DNA from: Oscillospiraceae bacterium
Lineage (GTDB): Bacteria; Bacillota; Clostridia; Oscillospirales; Acutalibacteraceae
Length of the DNA stretch: 64,000 nt
Assembly: GCA_015066565.1 (NCBI GenBank)
Contig: SVOB01000001.1
Span: forward strand, 744,001 to 808,000
Reading direction: 5' to 3'
The notes under the pieces were generated by a model that worked only from the letters and a program-made list of their open reading frames with translations, was not told the origin of the DNA and searched no databases. Positions 1-7,487 of the stretch are shown in pieces (position 1 is the stretch's first letter; each line of letters opens with the position of its first letter). A program made the translations under genes and the position numbers.

Positions 1-575
1 CCCTTTTCAAAATCCATTCTCTTAACGCCGTCAAACATATCAACCTGCTGAATATAATCATAGGTTTTCTGAGCCGCTTCGTCGGTCATCTGATAGCCGT
101 TGGGGTCATAGCACTTATAGCCGTTATACTTAGCGGGGTTGTGGCTGGCGGTGATAATTATACCCGACGAGCACTTAAGACGCCTTACGGCAAAGGAAAG
201 CATAGGCGTAGGAACAAGCTCGGGATAGATATAGACCTTTATTCCGTTAGCGGCAAGAACGCCCGCCGCTTCACGCGCAAAAAGGTCGGATTTTATTCTC
301 GAATCGTATGCAATAGCAACACTCGGGTTTTCAAAAGCCTCGTTGAGATAGTTTGAAAGTCCCTGAGTAGCCTGATTGACAGTATATATATTCATTCTGT
401 TCGTGCCTGCGCCGAGAACGCCGCGAAGACCCGCCGTACCGAATTCAAGAGAACGGTAAAATCTGTCAAGAATTTCATCCTCTTTACCGTCAATTGACTT
501 AAGCTCGTCAATTAAATCGGCGTCAAGAACGGCTTTTTCGGACCAGAGAGAATACAAAGCGTTAATATCGTTCAT
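1..575 (-). CDS. Phosphoglucomutase/phosphomannomutase, C-terminus outside window
   Basis: Interconverts hexose 1-phosphates and 6-phosphates in the cytoplasm, feeding glycogen, cell-wall and sugar-nucleotide synthesis. The visible 191 residues are the N-terminal part of an alpha-D-phosphohexomutase. They include the early FGTAGLRG motif (about residues 46-53) and the active-site loop TASHNP (about residues 142-147), whose serine carries the phosphate. The ATG at 573-575 follows a good AGGAGG ribosome site at 580-587. The family is usually 450-580 residues, so most of the protein lies left of base 1. It is divergent from comM. Substrate preference (glucose or mannose) cannot be decided from this fragment. 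Confidence 0.93.
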   Translation of the reverse strand, partial: MNDINALYSLWSEKAVLDADLIDELKSIDGKEDEILDRFYRSLEFGTAGLRGVLGAGTNRMNIYTVNQATQGLSNYLNEAFENPSVAIAYDSRIKSDLFAREAAGVLAANGIKVYIYPELVPTPMLSFAVRRLKCSSGIIITASHNPAKYNGYKCYDPNGYQMTDEAAQKTYDYIQQVDMFDGVKRMDFEK

Positions 576-612
576 CGTTTTACCTCCTGAAATAAAACTT
601 AATCCACATTTT

Positions 613-640
613 ATTATAACAAATTATTTAAAAAAGTAAA
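613..640 (-). promoter_or_regulatory. Promoter of the phosphohexomutase gene
   Basis: On the minus strand TTTACT (635-640) and TATAAT (613-618) are separated by 16 bp, about 40 bp before the ATG. It sits back-to-back with the comM promoter. Confidence 0.6.
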
Positions 641-655
641 TGCAATTTTATAATA

Positions 656-684
656 TTGAAATTAAGTTTCCTATATTGTATAAT
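656..684 (+). promoter_or_regulatory. Promoter of comM
   Basis: TTGAAA (656-661), a 17-bp spacer, then a perfect TATAAT (679-684). Transcription would begin near 691. This rules out the upstream in-frame ATG at 640 and supports the start at 706. Confidence 0.75.
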
Positions 685-705
685 TCAGTTATAAGGGGTG
701 AGAAA

Positions 706-2235
706 ATGTTTTCAAAGGTACTGAGCATAGGTCTTTTCGGTATGGAAGCCTTTGTTGTCGAGGTCGAGGCGGATATAGGCAACGGCCTGCCGAAGTTCGA
801 TATGGTCGGGCTTCCCGACACAACAGTTTCCGAAAGCCGTGAAAGAGTCCGTTCGGCTATGAAAAATTCGGGCTACGATTTCCCGATGACAAAAATAGTT
901 ATAAACCTTTCCCCTGCCGACGTAAAAAAAGGCGGCTCGGTTTTTGACCTGCCGGTACTCATATCCCTGCTTGAAGCGACAAGACAGTTAAGAGCAGACA
1001 TCAGCGACAAGGCGTTTATCGGCGAGCTTTCATTAAACGGCGACGTAAGACGCGTCAACGGCGTTCTTCCAATGGTTATCAAGGCTCAGCAGGCAGGCAT
1101 TAAAGAGATATTCATCCCCGCCTCAAATTCAGCCGAAGGCGCTGTGGTCAAGGGAATTACGGTTTACCCTGTGAAAACTGTCAACGAGCTACTCGACCAT
1201 CTGAACGGTGAAAAAGCGTTAGTTCCCGTTTCAGCCGAGGACTACAGAGAATACGAAAGAACCGATAATCTTCCTGATTTTTCTGACGTCAGGGGGCAGT
1301 TTGAAGCTAAAAGGGCGCTCGAAATAGCCGCCGCAGGCGGACATAATGTTATCATGATAGGCCCTCCCGGCTCAGGCAAAAGTATGCTCGCAAAGCGCCT
1401 GCCGTCCATTCTTCCCGACATGACGTTTGAAGAAAAGCTTGAAACAACGAAGATTTATTCGGTTGCGGGCGTATTGCCCGAAAAGGTTTCTTTAATAAAA
1501 TCAAGGCCGTTCCGTTCACCGCATCACACTGTCTCCCCCGCAGGACTTACAGGCGGCGGAACAGTTCCGAAGCCGGGCGAAATTTCACTCGCCCATAACG
1601 GCGTTCTGTTTCTTGACGAGCTTCCCGAATTTTCAAGGCAGTCAATGGAGGCTATGCGCCAACCAATTGAGGACAGCAAAATCACGATTGCAAGAGTTGC
1701 GGCGACCTTCTCTTACCCTTGCTCGATTATGCTTGTTTGCGCTATGAACCCCTGCCCCTGCGGTTTTTACGGGCATCCGACCAGACAGTGCACCTGCCCT
1801 AAAGGCGCGGCGGCGAGGTATCTTTCAAAGGTCAGCGGTCCGCTTCTTGACAGACTTGATATTCATATTGAGGTTCCGCCCGTTGAATTTATGGATTTAT
1901 CCGGTAACGAAAAGGGTGAGCCGAGCAGTGAAATCAAAAAGAGGGTCAACGCCGCAAGGCTTATTCAGCAGAAGCGGTTTGAAGGCACAAATATCACCTG
2001 CAACGCCAAAATGGATTCGGCGGCGACAAGAAAATACTGTATTCTGACAGACGGCGCAAGTCAGATGCTTAAAAACGCGTTTGACAATCTGGGACTTTCG
2101 GCAAGGGCATACGACAAGGTGTTGAGAGTGGCGAGAACGATAGCAGACCTTGACAACAGCGAGATAATCGACACCCCGCACATAGCCGAAGCAGTAGGCT
2201 ACAGAAGCCTCGACAGAAAATTCTGGCAAAGATAA
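706..2235 (+). CDS. comM: YifB/ComM family Mg-chelatase-like AAA+ ATPase
   Basis: A 509-residue AAA+ ATPase of the ComM/YifB family. In naturally transformable bacteria ComM is a hexameric helicase that promotes branch migration during recombination; in Clostridia the role is inferred. Visible are an N-terminal Lon-protease-like domain (residues 1-170), a Walker A GPPGSGKS (about 219-226), a Walker B LFLDE (about 302-306) and a cysteine cluster NPCPCG (about 347-352). The ATG at 706 has a GGGG-type ribosome site and lies just downstream of the promoter; a longer reading frame from 640 would start upstream of it. Length is normal for the family. Confidence 0.93.
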   Translation: MFSKVLSIGLFGMEAFVVEVEADIGNGLPKFDMVGLPDTTVSESRERVRSAMKNSGYDFPMTKIVINLSPADVKKGGSVFDLPVLISLLEATRQLRADISDKAFIGELSLNGDVRRVNGVLPMVIKAQQAGIKEIFIPASNSAEGAVVKGITVYPVKTVNELLDHLNGEKALVPVSAEDYREYERTDNLPDFSDVRGQFEAKRALEIAAAGGHNVIMIGPPGSGKSMLAKRLPSILPDMTFEEKLETTKIYSVAGVLPEKVSLIKSRPFRSPHHTVSPAGLTGGGTVPKPGEISLAHNGVLFLDELPEFSRQSMEAMRQPIEDSKITIARVAATFSYPCSIMLVCAMNPCPCGFYGHPTRQCTCPKGAAARYLSKVSGPLLDRLDIHIEVPPVEFMDLSGNEKGEPSSEIKKRVNAARLIQQKRFEGTNITCNAKMDSAATRKYCILTDGASQMLKNAFDNLGLSARAYDKVLRVARTIADLDNSEIIDTPHIAEAVGYRSLDRKFWQR

Positions 2236-2252
2236 AAAATAAAAAAACGGCT

Positions 2253-2288
2253 TTAGGGCGATGCCGATAAGGAGGTTTAAGCCCTAAA
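2253..2288. other. Hairpin after comM
   Basis: TTTAGGGC near 2254 is repeated as its exact complement GCCCTAAA near 2280, with a loop of about 19 nt containing GGAGG. There is no T-run, so it does not look like a terminator. Function unknown. It sits in a 323-bp gap that otherwise holds only two terminators. Confidence 0.4.
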
Positions 2289-2316
2289 ACGGACTCTTTT
2301 CCGCTATAACGGCTTC

Positions 2317-2355
2317 AAAAACGGGGTTAAGGCACAAAGCATTAACCCCGTTTTA
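2317..2355 (+). terminator. Terminator after comM
   Basis: ACGGGGTTAA (2321-2330) pairs with TTAACCCCGT (2342-2351) around an 11-nt loop, followed by TTTTATT. An intrinsic terminator for comM. Confidence 0.75.
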
Positions 2356-2437
2356 TTCATTGTTCTAACGAAAAATTGTCTCATTTTAGGGTGCGAAGCA
2401 GTTTTGGCAAAGTAATTTTAGTTCATAAAGTGATTAT

Positions 2438-2474
2438 AAAATCCCCTGCATACTTTCGTATTCAGGGGATTTTT
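2438..2474. terminator. Bidirectional terminator
   Basis: AAAATCCCCTG (2438-2448) pairs with CAGGGGATTTT, with an inner ATAC/GTAT stem. It is flanked by A and T runs, so it can act on both strands between comM and the convergent repeat-protein gene. Confidence 0.75.
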
Positions 2475-2558
2475 AATTGCTTTAGGGACAAAAGAACAAA
2501 GCCAAAACCTGAACATCCTTACCGGTATCGCCCTTTGGAAGCCGTTTAATTATGTCTG

Positions 2559-3734
2559 CTACTGTCTGTCAAAATAATCTTTGCCCGAACAGATAAAATA
2601 TGTTCTAATAAAGCCGTCAGTTGAAACGAATACAATCTCATCGGTTTCCTCAAGATAGAAAACCCTGTCGCCGTCTTCGGCTTCAAGCTTTGACAGCGCT
2701 TTTTGGTTACTGATAACAGCGTTTGCCTTATTAAGATATTCGGCTGCCGTTCTTGAATATGTATCCGCACCGTGTTTTTTAAAGTGACTGTTAAGAAGGC
2801 TTGTGCTTCTGAAACTATAAGTAAGCGGGCCGTTGGTGTTGAAGACATAGACTATTCCGTCTATTGTCTGTTTACCGGTAAGCATAACTCCGGCAGAATC
2901 AAAATAGTATTCCCTGTAATCTATCATCTGCCAGCCCTTTCGCATTACGCAATCGGAGCCGAAAAAGTATTTTTTACCGCTTAAAGACGCAAACCTGCTT
3001 TTATATGCAACACAGTCGGAGCCAATATAATATTTCTTACCGCTGACAGAAATCAGCCTCGACTTATAGGCTACGCCGTCGGAGCCCATATAGTATTTCT
3101 TCCCGCTGACTGATATAAGACGCTTTGTATAGGCTACGCCGTCAGCGCCCATGTAATACTTTTTACCGTCAACCGAAATCAGGCGCTTTGTATAGGCTAC
3201 GCCGTCAGAACCCATATAATATTTTTTACCGTCAACCGAAATCAGGCGCTTTGTATAGGCTATGCCGTCAGAGCCCATATAATACTTTTTACCGCTGACC
3301 GAAATCAGGCGTTTTGTATAGGCTACGCCGTCAGAACCCATATAGTATTTTTTACCGCTGACGGAAATCAGACGTTTTGTATAGGCCACGCCGTCAGCGC
3401 CCATATAATACTTTTTACCGTTTACGGAAATAAGTCGCTTTGTATACGCCGCGCCGTCAGAGCCCATATAGTATTTCTTACCGCTGACAGATATAAGACG
3501 CTTTGTATACATAGCGCCATCTGAACCGAAATAATACTTTTTACCGTCTATTTCAGCCAATCGGCTCTTATACATTTCACCTTCGGAATAATAATAGGTT
3601 TTGCCGTCTTCTTCATACCAGCCGATTTTTTCAGCGCTGTATTCCGCAAATGAAACAAGTGAGGTAAGAGAAAAAGCAGTTGCAAAAACCGCTGCAATCA
3701 AAAAGGTGATAACCAACCTTCTTACAGTTTTCAT
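2559..3734 (-). CDS. Secreted cell-wall-binding-repeat protein with possible RNase-like C-terminal domain
   Basis: A 391-residue exported protein. Residues 1-30 form a signal peptide (basic start, hydrophobic core, SFAEYS cleavage region). Residues 45-300 are about twelve aromatic/glycine repeats with the core KKYYMGSDGVAY, like choline/glucan-binding (CW_binding) repeats that hold proteins on the wall; nine are almost identical. The last roughly 90 residues are a separate domain with KHG, EYL, EDGD, RTYF and a final YF..Q pattern. This resembles the BECR-fold RNase-type domain found at the C-terminus of phage head proteins and polymorphic toxins; that match is from memory. The ATG at 3734 has AAGGAGGG upstream; an earlier ATG at 3827 lies inside the -35 box. 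No obvious immunity gene is adjacent. Confidence 0.75.
   Translation of the reverse strand: MKTVRRLVITFLIAAVFATAFSLTSLVSFAEYSAEKIGWYEEDGKTYYYSEGEMYKSRLAEIDGKKYYFGSDGAMYTKRLISVSGKKYYMGSDGAAYTKRLISVNGKKYYMGADGVAYTKRLISVSGKKYYMGSDGVAYTKRLISVSGKKYYMGSDGIAYTKRLISVDGKKYYMGSDGVAYTKRLISVDGKKYYMGADGVAYTKRLISVSGKKYYMGSDGVAYKSRLISVSGKKYYIGSDCVAYKSRFASLSGKKYFFGSDCVMRKGWQMIDYREYYFDSAGVMLTGKQTIDGIVYVFNTNGPLTYSFRSTSLLNSHFKKHGADTYSRTAAEYLNKANAVISNQKALSKLEAEDGDRVFYLEETDEIVFVSTDGFIRTYFICSGKDYFDRQ
2976..3542 (-). repeat. Nine tandem 63-bp coding repeats
   Basis: Nine consecutive 63-bp units encode a 21-residue motif KKYYxGxDxxAYxxRxxSxxG with few differences. Two more diverged units follow on the 3' side. Near-identity at DNA level suggests recent expansion or homogenisation and likely copy-number variation between strains. 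Confidence 0.85.
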
Positions 3735-3798
3735 AAAAGCCCTCCTTAATAACGGAATAACACTGTAACCTGACATTTTTAGCAAAACGTCATTTTTA

Positions 3799-3827
3799 AT
3801 CTTATCATTATATGAAGTACCTGTCAA
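3799..3827 (-). promoter_or_regulatory. Promoter of the repeat-protein gene
   Basis: TTGACA (3822-3827), a 17-bp spacer and TAAGAT (3799-3804) on the minus strand. The predicted start lies near 3792, leaving a leader of about 58 nt before the ATG at 3734. Confidence 0.7.
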
Positions 3828-3834
3828 TAAAAAA

Positions 3835-3935
3835 CAGGCGGGAGGGCGCAGAGACCCTCCTCTACAGAATATGTGAAAACGATTTTAAAATTGTGTAGGG
3901 GCTTTGTTCCCACGCACGCCCGAAAAACATATTAA
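3835..3935. repeat. Dispersed intergenic palindromic repeat, cluster A
   Basis: Contains GGGAGGG/CCCTCC and GTAGGGGC/GCCCG hairpin units of the family also seen near 25.0, 30.7, 48.7, 60.3 and 63.3 kb. This is the shortest and most degenerate cluster. Confidence 0.65.
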
Positions 3936-3965
3936 TGATTTTAGACGGATAATATCCTACACTGC

Positions 3966-4001
3966 AAAAAAAGACCTTCTCATGCGAGAAAGTCTTTTTT
4001 T
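3966..4001 (-). terminator. Terminator of the gpx-ohrR-trxB-trxA operon
   Basis: On the minus strand GACTTTCTC and GAGAAGGTC form a stem around GCAT, followed by seven T. It starts 14 bp after the trxA stop codon. Confidence 0.85.
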
Positions 4002-4014
4002 CTTTTACGTTTTA

Positions 4015-4320
4015 TTAAAGAGCCGCTGTGATTTCGTCCTTATCGGTTACGCCGACAAAGGTTTTTGTCGCTTCGCCGTTTTTGAATACCATAATAGTCG
4101 GGATGCTCATAATTCCTAACTGCATAGCAACCTCGTCAGCCTCGTCAACGTCAACCTTATAAACTCTGACGTCTGTTCTCTCATCCGCAATTTCGTCAAT
4201 AACGGGTGACATCATTTTGCACGGGCCGCACCAGGTAGCGAAGAAATCTACAAGTACCGTACCCTCGCTCTTAAGAACCTCGTTTTCGAAATCCTGTTCA
4301 GCTAACTGCTTAACGCTCAT
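4015..4320 (-). CDS. trxA: Thioredoxin
   Basis: A small cytoplasmic dithiol-disulfide oxidoreductase of 101 residues. The redox-active WCGPC motif is at about residues 30-34 and the conserved cis-proline segment SIPT at about 73-76. It is the last gene of the peroxide-response operon, 15 bp after the trxB-like flavoprotein that probably reduces it. Both are likely co-induced with gpx under control of OhrR. Length is typical. Confidence 0.96.
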   Translation of the reverse strand: MSVKQLAEQDFENEVLKSEGTVLVDFFATWCGPCKMMSPVIDEIADERTDVRVYKVDVDEADEVAMQLGIMSIPTIMVFKNGEATKTFVGVTDKDEITAAL

Positions 4321-4335
4321 AATATCTGCTCCTTT

Positions 4336-5196
4336 TTAATTATTGATTGATTTTATATACTCGACTGCCGAAAGCCCTGCAACAGCGCCCTCATAAGTCG
4401 CCTTGCAAACCTGAAGCAAGCCGCCGGTAACATTTCCGCAGGCGAAAAGCCCCTTGAGATTTGTTTCCATTTTCTCGTTTACCTTAAGGCTGTCGCCCTT
4501 TACCGAAACGCCGATTTTCTTTGCGAAATCCGCGCCGCCCGCTGTTCCGAGAGCGATAAAAATTCCGTCAACGGCAATCTGTTCGCCGTTTTCAAGCTCA
4601 ATATTATTCACTCTCGTTTCACCGTTAATCCTGCTGATTTTTTCGGTTACAACCTTATAATCCGTTTCGGGCGCAGGCAAGCCGTTTGTGAAAACCGTAA
4701 TGCTGTTTACAATATTTTCGAGGTCCTTCGCTTCGCTCAGAGCGTAGCTTCCGTTGCCGATAATCGCAACGTTTTTCTTCCTGTAGAAAAAGCCGTCGCA
4801 AATTGCGCAATAGCTTATTCCCCTGCCCTCAAACTGCTCAACGCCCTCGATATTCGGGCGGATTTTTTTATTTCCCGTTGAAATAATAACCGCCTTTGAA
4901 GAAAGCTCTTCATCCTCGGTTTTTACGGTGAACGTCTTATCGGCATTATAGACGATATCGAATACCTCTTTTTCTTCAACCTCAACGCCGAGATTTCTCG
5001 CCTGAGAAATACCGTCGTTATAAAGCTGTTCGCCGCTTATTCCGTTCGGAAAACCGTAAAAATTATCAATTTTATGCGCCTTTTCAAGCTGGGAAACGCC
5101 GTGATAAAGCACCTTTACCGTTTTGTTGGCGCGCTTGACATAGAGCGCCGCCGAAATACCCGCAGGACCCGCGCCGATAATTAAAACATCATACAT
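4336..5196 (-). CDS. Thioredoxin-reductase-like flavoprotein, atypical NADPH site
   Basis: A 286-residue FAD protein of the thioredoxin reductase family, presumably reducing the adjacent thioredoxin. The N-terminal FAD-binding GAGPAG (about 9-14) and the redox centre CAICDG (about 131-136) are present. The second nucleotide site reads GNGSYA instead of GGGDTA, and the HRRxxxR patch that binds the NADPH phosphate is missing, with TNGLPAP in its place. Such changes are known in clostridial ferredoxin-dependent and some archaeal thioredoxin reductases, so the donor may not be NADPH. The ATG at 5196 follows AGGAGA and overlaps the ohrR stop codon, indicating translational coupling. Confidence 0.85.
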   Translation of the reverse strand: MYDVLIIGAGPAGISAALYVKRANKTVKVLYHGVSQLEKAHKIDNFYGFPNGISGEQLYNDGISQARNLGVEVEEKEVFDIVYNADKTFTVKTEDEELSSKAVIISTGNKKIRPNIEGVEQFEGRGISYCAICDGFFYRKKNVAIIGNGSYALSEAKDLENIVNSITVFTNGLPAPETDYKVVTEKISRINGETRVNNIELENGEQIAVDGIFIALGTAGGADFAKKIGVSVKGDSLKVNEKMETNLKGLFACGNVTGGLLQVCKATYEGAVAGLSAVEYIKSINN

Positions 5197-5641
5197 TTTC
5201 GTTCTCCTCATTTATACCGATAAGCACCTTGTGAAGAAGGCGATAAAGCTCAAACGCTTCCTCCCTTGTAAGACGGACGCAGCCTGCCATTTTTTCGGGA
5301 ATACAAACCGCTTTATCCCTGAGCTTTCTTCCCTCATCGGTAAGCGAAACGATAAGGTTTCTCTCGTCTGTTTTGCTTCTGCTTCTGAGAATATAGCCCT
5401 TCGCTTCAAGCTTTTTAAGAAGCGGGGTTAAAGTTCCCGAATCAAGATAAAGCCTTTCGCCGAGGCTCTTGACGTTTATCTCCTCAACCTCCCACATTAC
5501 CATCATTGTAATATATTGCGTATAGGTTAAGTCTATGTCGTCAAGAAACGGCTTATACATTCTTACAATTTCTTTTGAGCAGGCATAAAGCGGAAAACAA
5601 AGCTGATTATCGAGCTTTAAGCCGTCATAGTTTTTTTGCAT
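5189..5641 (-). CDS. ohrR: MarR-family organic hydroperoxide repressor OhrR
   Basis: A 150-residue winged-helix DNA-binding repressor. The start of the first helix reads LDNQLCFPLY, where the cysteine matches the peroxide-sensing Cys15 of Bacillus OhrR. The recognition region carries DSGTLTPLLKKLE and the wing carries DERN. When the cysteine is oxidised, OhrR family members leave the DNA. Here the likely target is the palindrome at 6155-6175 in front of gpx, so the operon is probably self-regulated. It overlaps the next gene by 8 bp and lies 23 bp after gpx. Confidence 0.9.
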   Translation of the reverse strand: MQKNYDGLKLDNQLCFPLYACSKEIVRMYKPFLDDIDLTYTQYITMMVMWEVEEINVKSLGERLYLDSGTLTPLLKKLEAKGYILRSRSKTDERNLIVSLTDEGRKLRDKAVCIPEKMAGCVRLTREEAFELYRLLHKVLIGINEENENV

Positions 5642-5664
5642 TACTCTTTCACCAATCCGAATAA

Positions 5665-6129
5665 TTATTTAAGAAGCTTTTCTATGCTCGCTTCAATATC
5701 CTCGGGCTTAACCGTAGGCTCAAATCTGTCAACTACGTTGCCCTCGGCGTCAACAAGGAACTTGGTGAAATTCCACTTAATCATACCCTTTTTCTGTGAT
5801 TTAAGATAGTCATAAAGAGCGTCCGAGCCGGGTCCGTTGACCTTAATCTTCTTAAATCTGGGGAACTTTGTGTTATAGCGAAGAGTGCAGAACTCGTTAA
5901 TCTGCTCGTCGCTGCCCTTAGCCTGAAACGCGAACTGATTGCACGGGAAGTCAAGAATTTCGAAACCGCGGTCTACAAATTTTTCATAAAGATTTTCAAG
6001 TCCTTCATACTGGGGAGTAAAGCCGCACGCCGTAGCAGTGTTAACTATAAGAAGGACCTTGCCCTTATAATCCGCCATTGAAACCTCGTTACCCTTATTG
6101 TCAGTAACCTTGATGTCGTAAATACTCAT
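5665..6129 (-). CDS. Glutathione peroxidase family thiol peroxidase
   Basis: Reduces hydroperoxides in the cytoplasm. This bacterial form has cysteine rather than selenocysteine and is usually thioredoxin-dependent, which fits its operon partners. At 154 residues it is a typical small GPx. The peroxidatic cysteine is in TACGFTPQY (about residue 35), the conserved glutamine in NQF, and the Trp/Asn in WNFTKF. The codon for the active-site residue is TGC, not TGA. The ATG at 6129 has AAAGGAGTG upstream and lies beyond the operator and promoter. It is the first gene of gpx-ohrR-trxB-trxA. Confidence 0.93.
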   Translation of the reverse strand: MSIYDIKVTDNKGNEVSMADYKGKVLLIVNTATACGFTPQYEGLENLYEKFVDRGFEILDFPCNQFAFQAKGSDEQINEFCTLRYNTKFPRFKKIKVNGPGSDALYDYLKSQKKGMIKWNFTKFLVDAEGNVVDRFEPTVKPEDIEASIEKLLK

Positions 6130-6154
6130 TTGAAACACTCCTTTTGTAAAATTA

Positions 6155-6175
6155 AATTGCATACAATTGATTGCA
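6155..6175 (-). promoter_or_regulatory. Candidate OhrR operator
   Basis: Contains the perfect dyad AATTG-CATA-CAATT (6155-6168) and TACAATTGATTGCA (6162-6175), close to the known OhrR box TACAATT-AATTGTA. It starts 5 bp downstream of the -10 box, over the transcription start, so bound repressor would block the polymerase. Confidence 0.6.
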
Positions 6176-6180
6176 TTTAT

Positions 6181-6209
6181 ATATTACATCAATAAAAAGC
6201 GTTTGTCAA
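6181..6209 (-). promoter_or_regulatory. Promoter of the gpx-ohrR operon
   Basis: On the minus strand a perfect TTGACA (6204-6209), 17-bp spacer and TAATAT (6181-6186). Strong promoter adjacent to the candidate OhrR operator. Confidence 0.8.
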
Positions 6210-6248
6210 GTGAAAATTTAATTTTATACAATTTATTTTTTCCGAAAA

Positions 6249-6290
6249 CAAAAGCGATTATACCTTTTTGTCGGTATAATCGCTTTAAAC
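6249..6290. terminator. Terminator after dnaJ
   Basis: AAAGCGATTATACC (6251-6264) and its complement (6273-6286) form a 14-bp stem around an 8-nt loop, with TGTTTT following on the minus strand. It terminates the hrcA-grpE-dnaK-dnaJ operon. Confidence 0.75.
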
Positions 6291-6297
6291 TTAAGTT

Positions 6298-7434
6298 TTA
6301 TTTCTTCTTTTTACCGAAGAAGCTGTGCTTCGTATCTTCGCCGAAACGGCTTGTATTACCGAGAGTAGCGTCGAATTTCTTAAGTAATTCCTTCTGCTCG
6401 GAATTCAGGTTTTTCGGCACGTCGACAATAATTCTGACCAGTTGGTCGCCCTTGCCCCTGCCGTTGATATTCTGAATACCTCTGCCGCGAAGTTTGAAGA
6501 TATCGCCGCCCTGAGTTCCTGCGGGAACGGTGTATTTAACCTTTCCGTCAAGAGTCGGAACCTCAAGCTCGCAGCCTATCGCCGCTTCAGCAAACGAAAT
6601 GTGCATATCGCACCAGACGTTGAAGCCGTCGCGCTCGAAAATCGGGTGCGGACGGACGTTTACGACAACTCTCAAGTCGCCTGCGGGACCGCCGTTTACG
6701 CCCTTATTGCCCTGACCTCTGATATTGATAATCTGTCTGTCGTCAATACCCGCGGGAATACCGACCTCAATTTTAACGCTCTTGCGTATTCTTCCGTTGC
6801 CGTGACACTTTTTGCAGGGATTATCAACTACGGTACCCTTGCCGCCGCAACGGGAGCAAGCCTTCTGGGTCTGGATTACGCCGAACGGAGTACGCTGGGC
6901 TGAGGTAACCTGACCTCTGCCGTTACATTCGGGACAGGTTTTCGGAGCCGAGCCTGCCGCCGCGCCCGAGCCGTGACATTCGTCGCAGACCTCAATACGC
7001 ATTGTTTCGACCTGACGTTTACAGCCCTTTGCCGCTTCTTCAAACGAAATTGTAACGGTTGCGGTTGTGTCGCTTCCCCTCTGGGGAGCGTTGGGGTTAG
7101 CCCTTCCGCCGCCGAAACCGCCGCCGAAGAAGGACGAAAAGATATCGCCCAAATCGAAATCGAAGCCCTGACCGTTAAAGCCACCGCCGCCTGCGCCGTA
7201 ATTCGGGTCAACGCCCGCATGACCGAACTGGTCATACCTCGCCTTTTTTTCAGCGTCGGACAAAACCTCGTAAGCCTCGTTAGCCTCTTTAAATTTAGCC
7301 TCGGCTTCCTTATTATCGGGGTTGAGGTCGGGATGGTACTTTTTCGCCATCTGCCGATATGCTTTTTTTATCTCGTCCTCGGTTGCGTTTTTGCTTACGC
7401 CGAGCACCTCATAATAATCTCGCTTATCTGCCAT
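6298..7434 (-). CDS. dnaJ: Chaperone DnaJ
   Basis: Co-chaperone that delivers unfolded proteins to DnaK and stimulates its ATPase. 378 residues. The J-domain (1-70) has the HPD motif in YHPDLNP. A G/F-rich linker (about 75-115) is followed by four zinc-binding repeats [24 protein letters not shown] and CKKCHGNG (about 145-215) and the C-terminal substrate-binding domains. A small GGCAGG/CCTGCC hairpin lies in the gap to dnaK. It is the last gene of the class I heat-shock operon. Confidence 0.98.
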   Translation of the reverse strand: MADKRDYYEVLGVSKNATEDEIKKAYRQMAKKYHPDLNPDNKEAEAKFKEANEAYEVLSDAEKKARYDQFGHAGVDPNYGAGGGGFNGQGFDFDLGDIFSSFFGGGFGGGRANPNAPQRGSDTTATVTISFEEAAKGCKRQVETMRIEVCDECHGSGAAAGSAPKTCPECNGRGQVTSAQRTPFGVIQTQKACSRCGGKGTVVDNPCKKCHGNGRIRKSVKIEVGIPAGIDDRQIINIRGQGNKGVNGGPAGDLRVVVNVRPHPIFERDGFNVWCDMHISFAEAAIGCELEVPTLDGKVKYTVPAGTQGGDIFKLRGRGIQNINGRGKGDQLVRIIVDVPKNLNSEQKELLKKFDATLGNTSRFGEDTKHSFFGKKKK

Positions 7435-7448
7435 AATTTACTCCTAAA

Positions 7449-7467
7449 GGCAGGACAGTAACCTGCC
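7449..7467 (-). other. Intercistronic hairpin between dnaK and dnaJ
   Basis: GGCAGG (7449-7454) pairs with CCTGCC (7462-7467) just upstream of the dnaJ ribosome site, without a T-run. It could slow 3' exonucleases or act as a weak attenuator, lowering dnaJ relative to dnaK. This role is inference. Confidence 0.4.
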
Positions 7468-7487
7468 CTGCCCCGAAAATCAATTAA

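Noticed and set aside
640-705. Longer comM start at ATG 640
   Set aside because: It lies upstream of the -35 box (656-661) and has no ribosome site; the ATG at 706 is downstream of the promoter with a good site.
2976-3542. Regular repeats that might be taken for a CRISPR array
   Set aside because: The period is an exact 63 bp with no unique spacers, and it translates into a continuous 21-residue protein repeat in a gene with a signal peptide.
6973-7461. Long plus-strand open frames opposite dnaJ, dnaK, groEL, valS and recD2
   Set aside because: They are antisense shadows of well-identified genes, produced by codon bias, without ribosome sites or recognisable domains.
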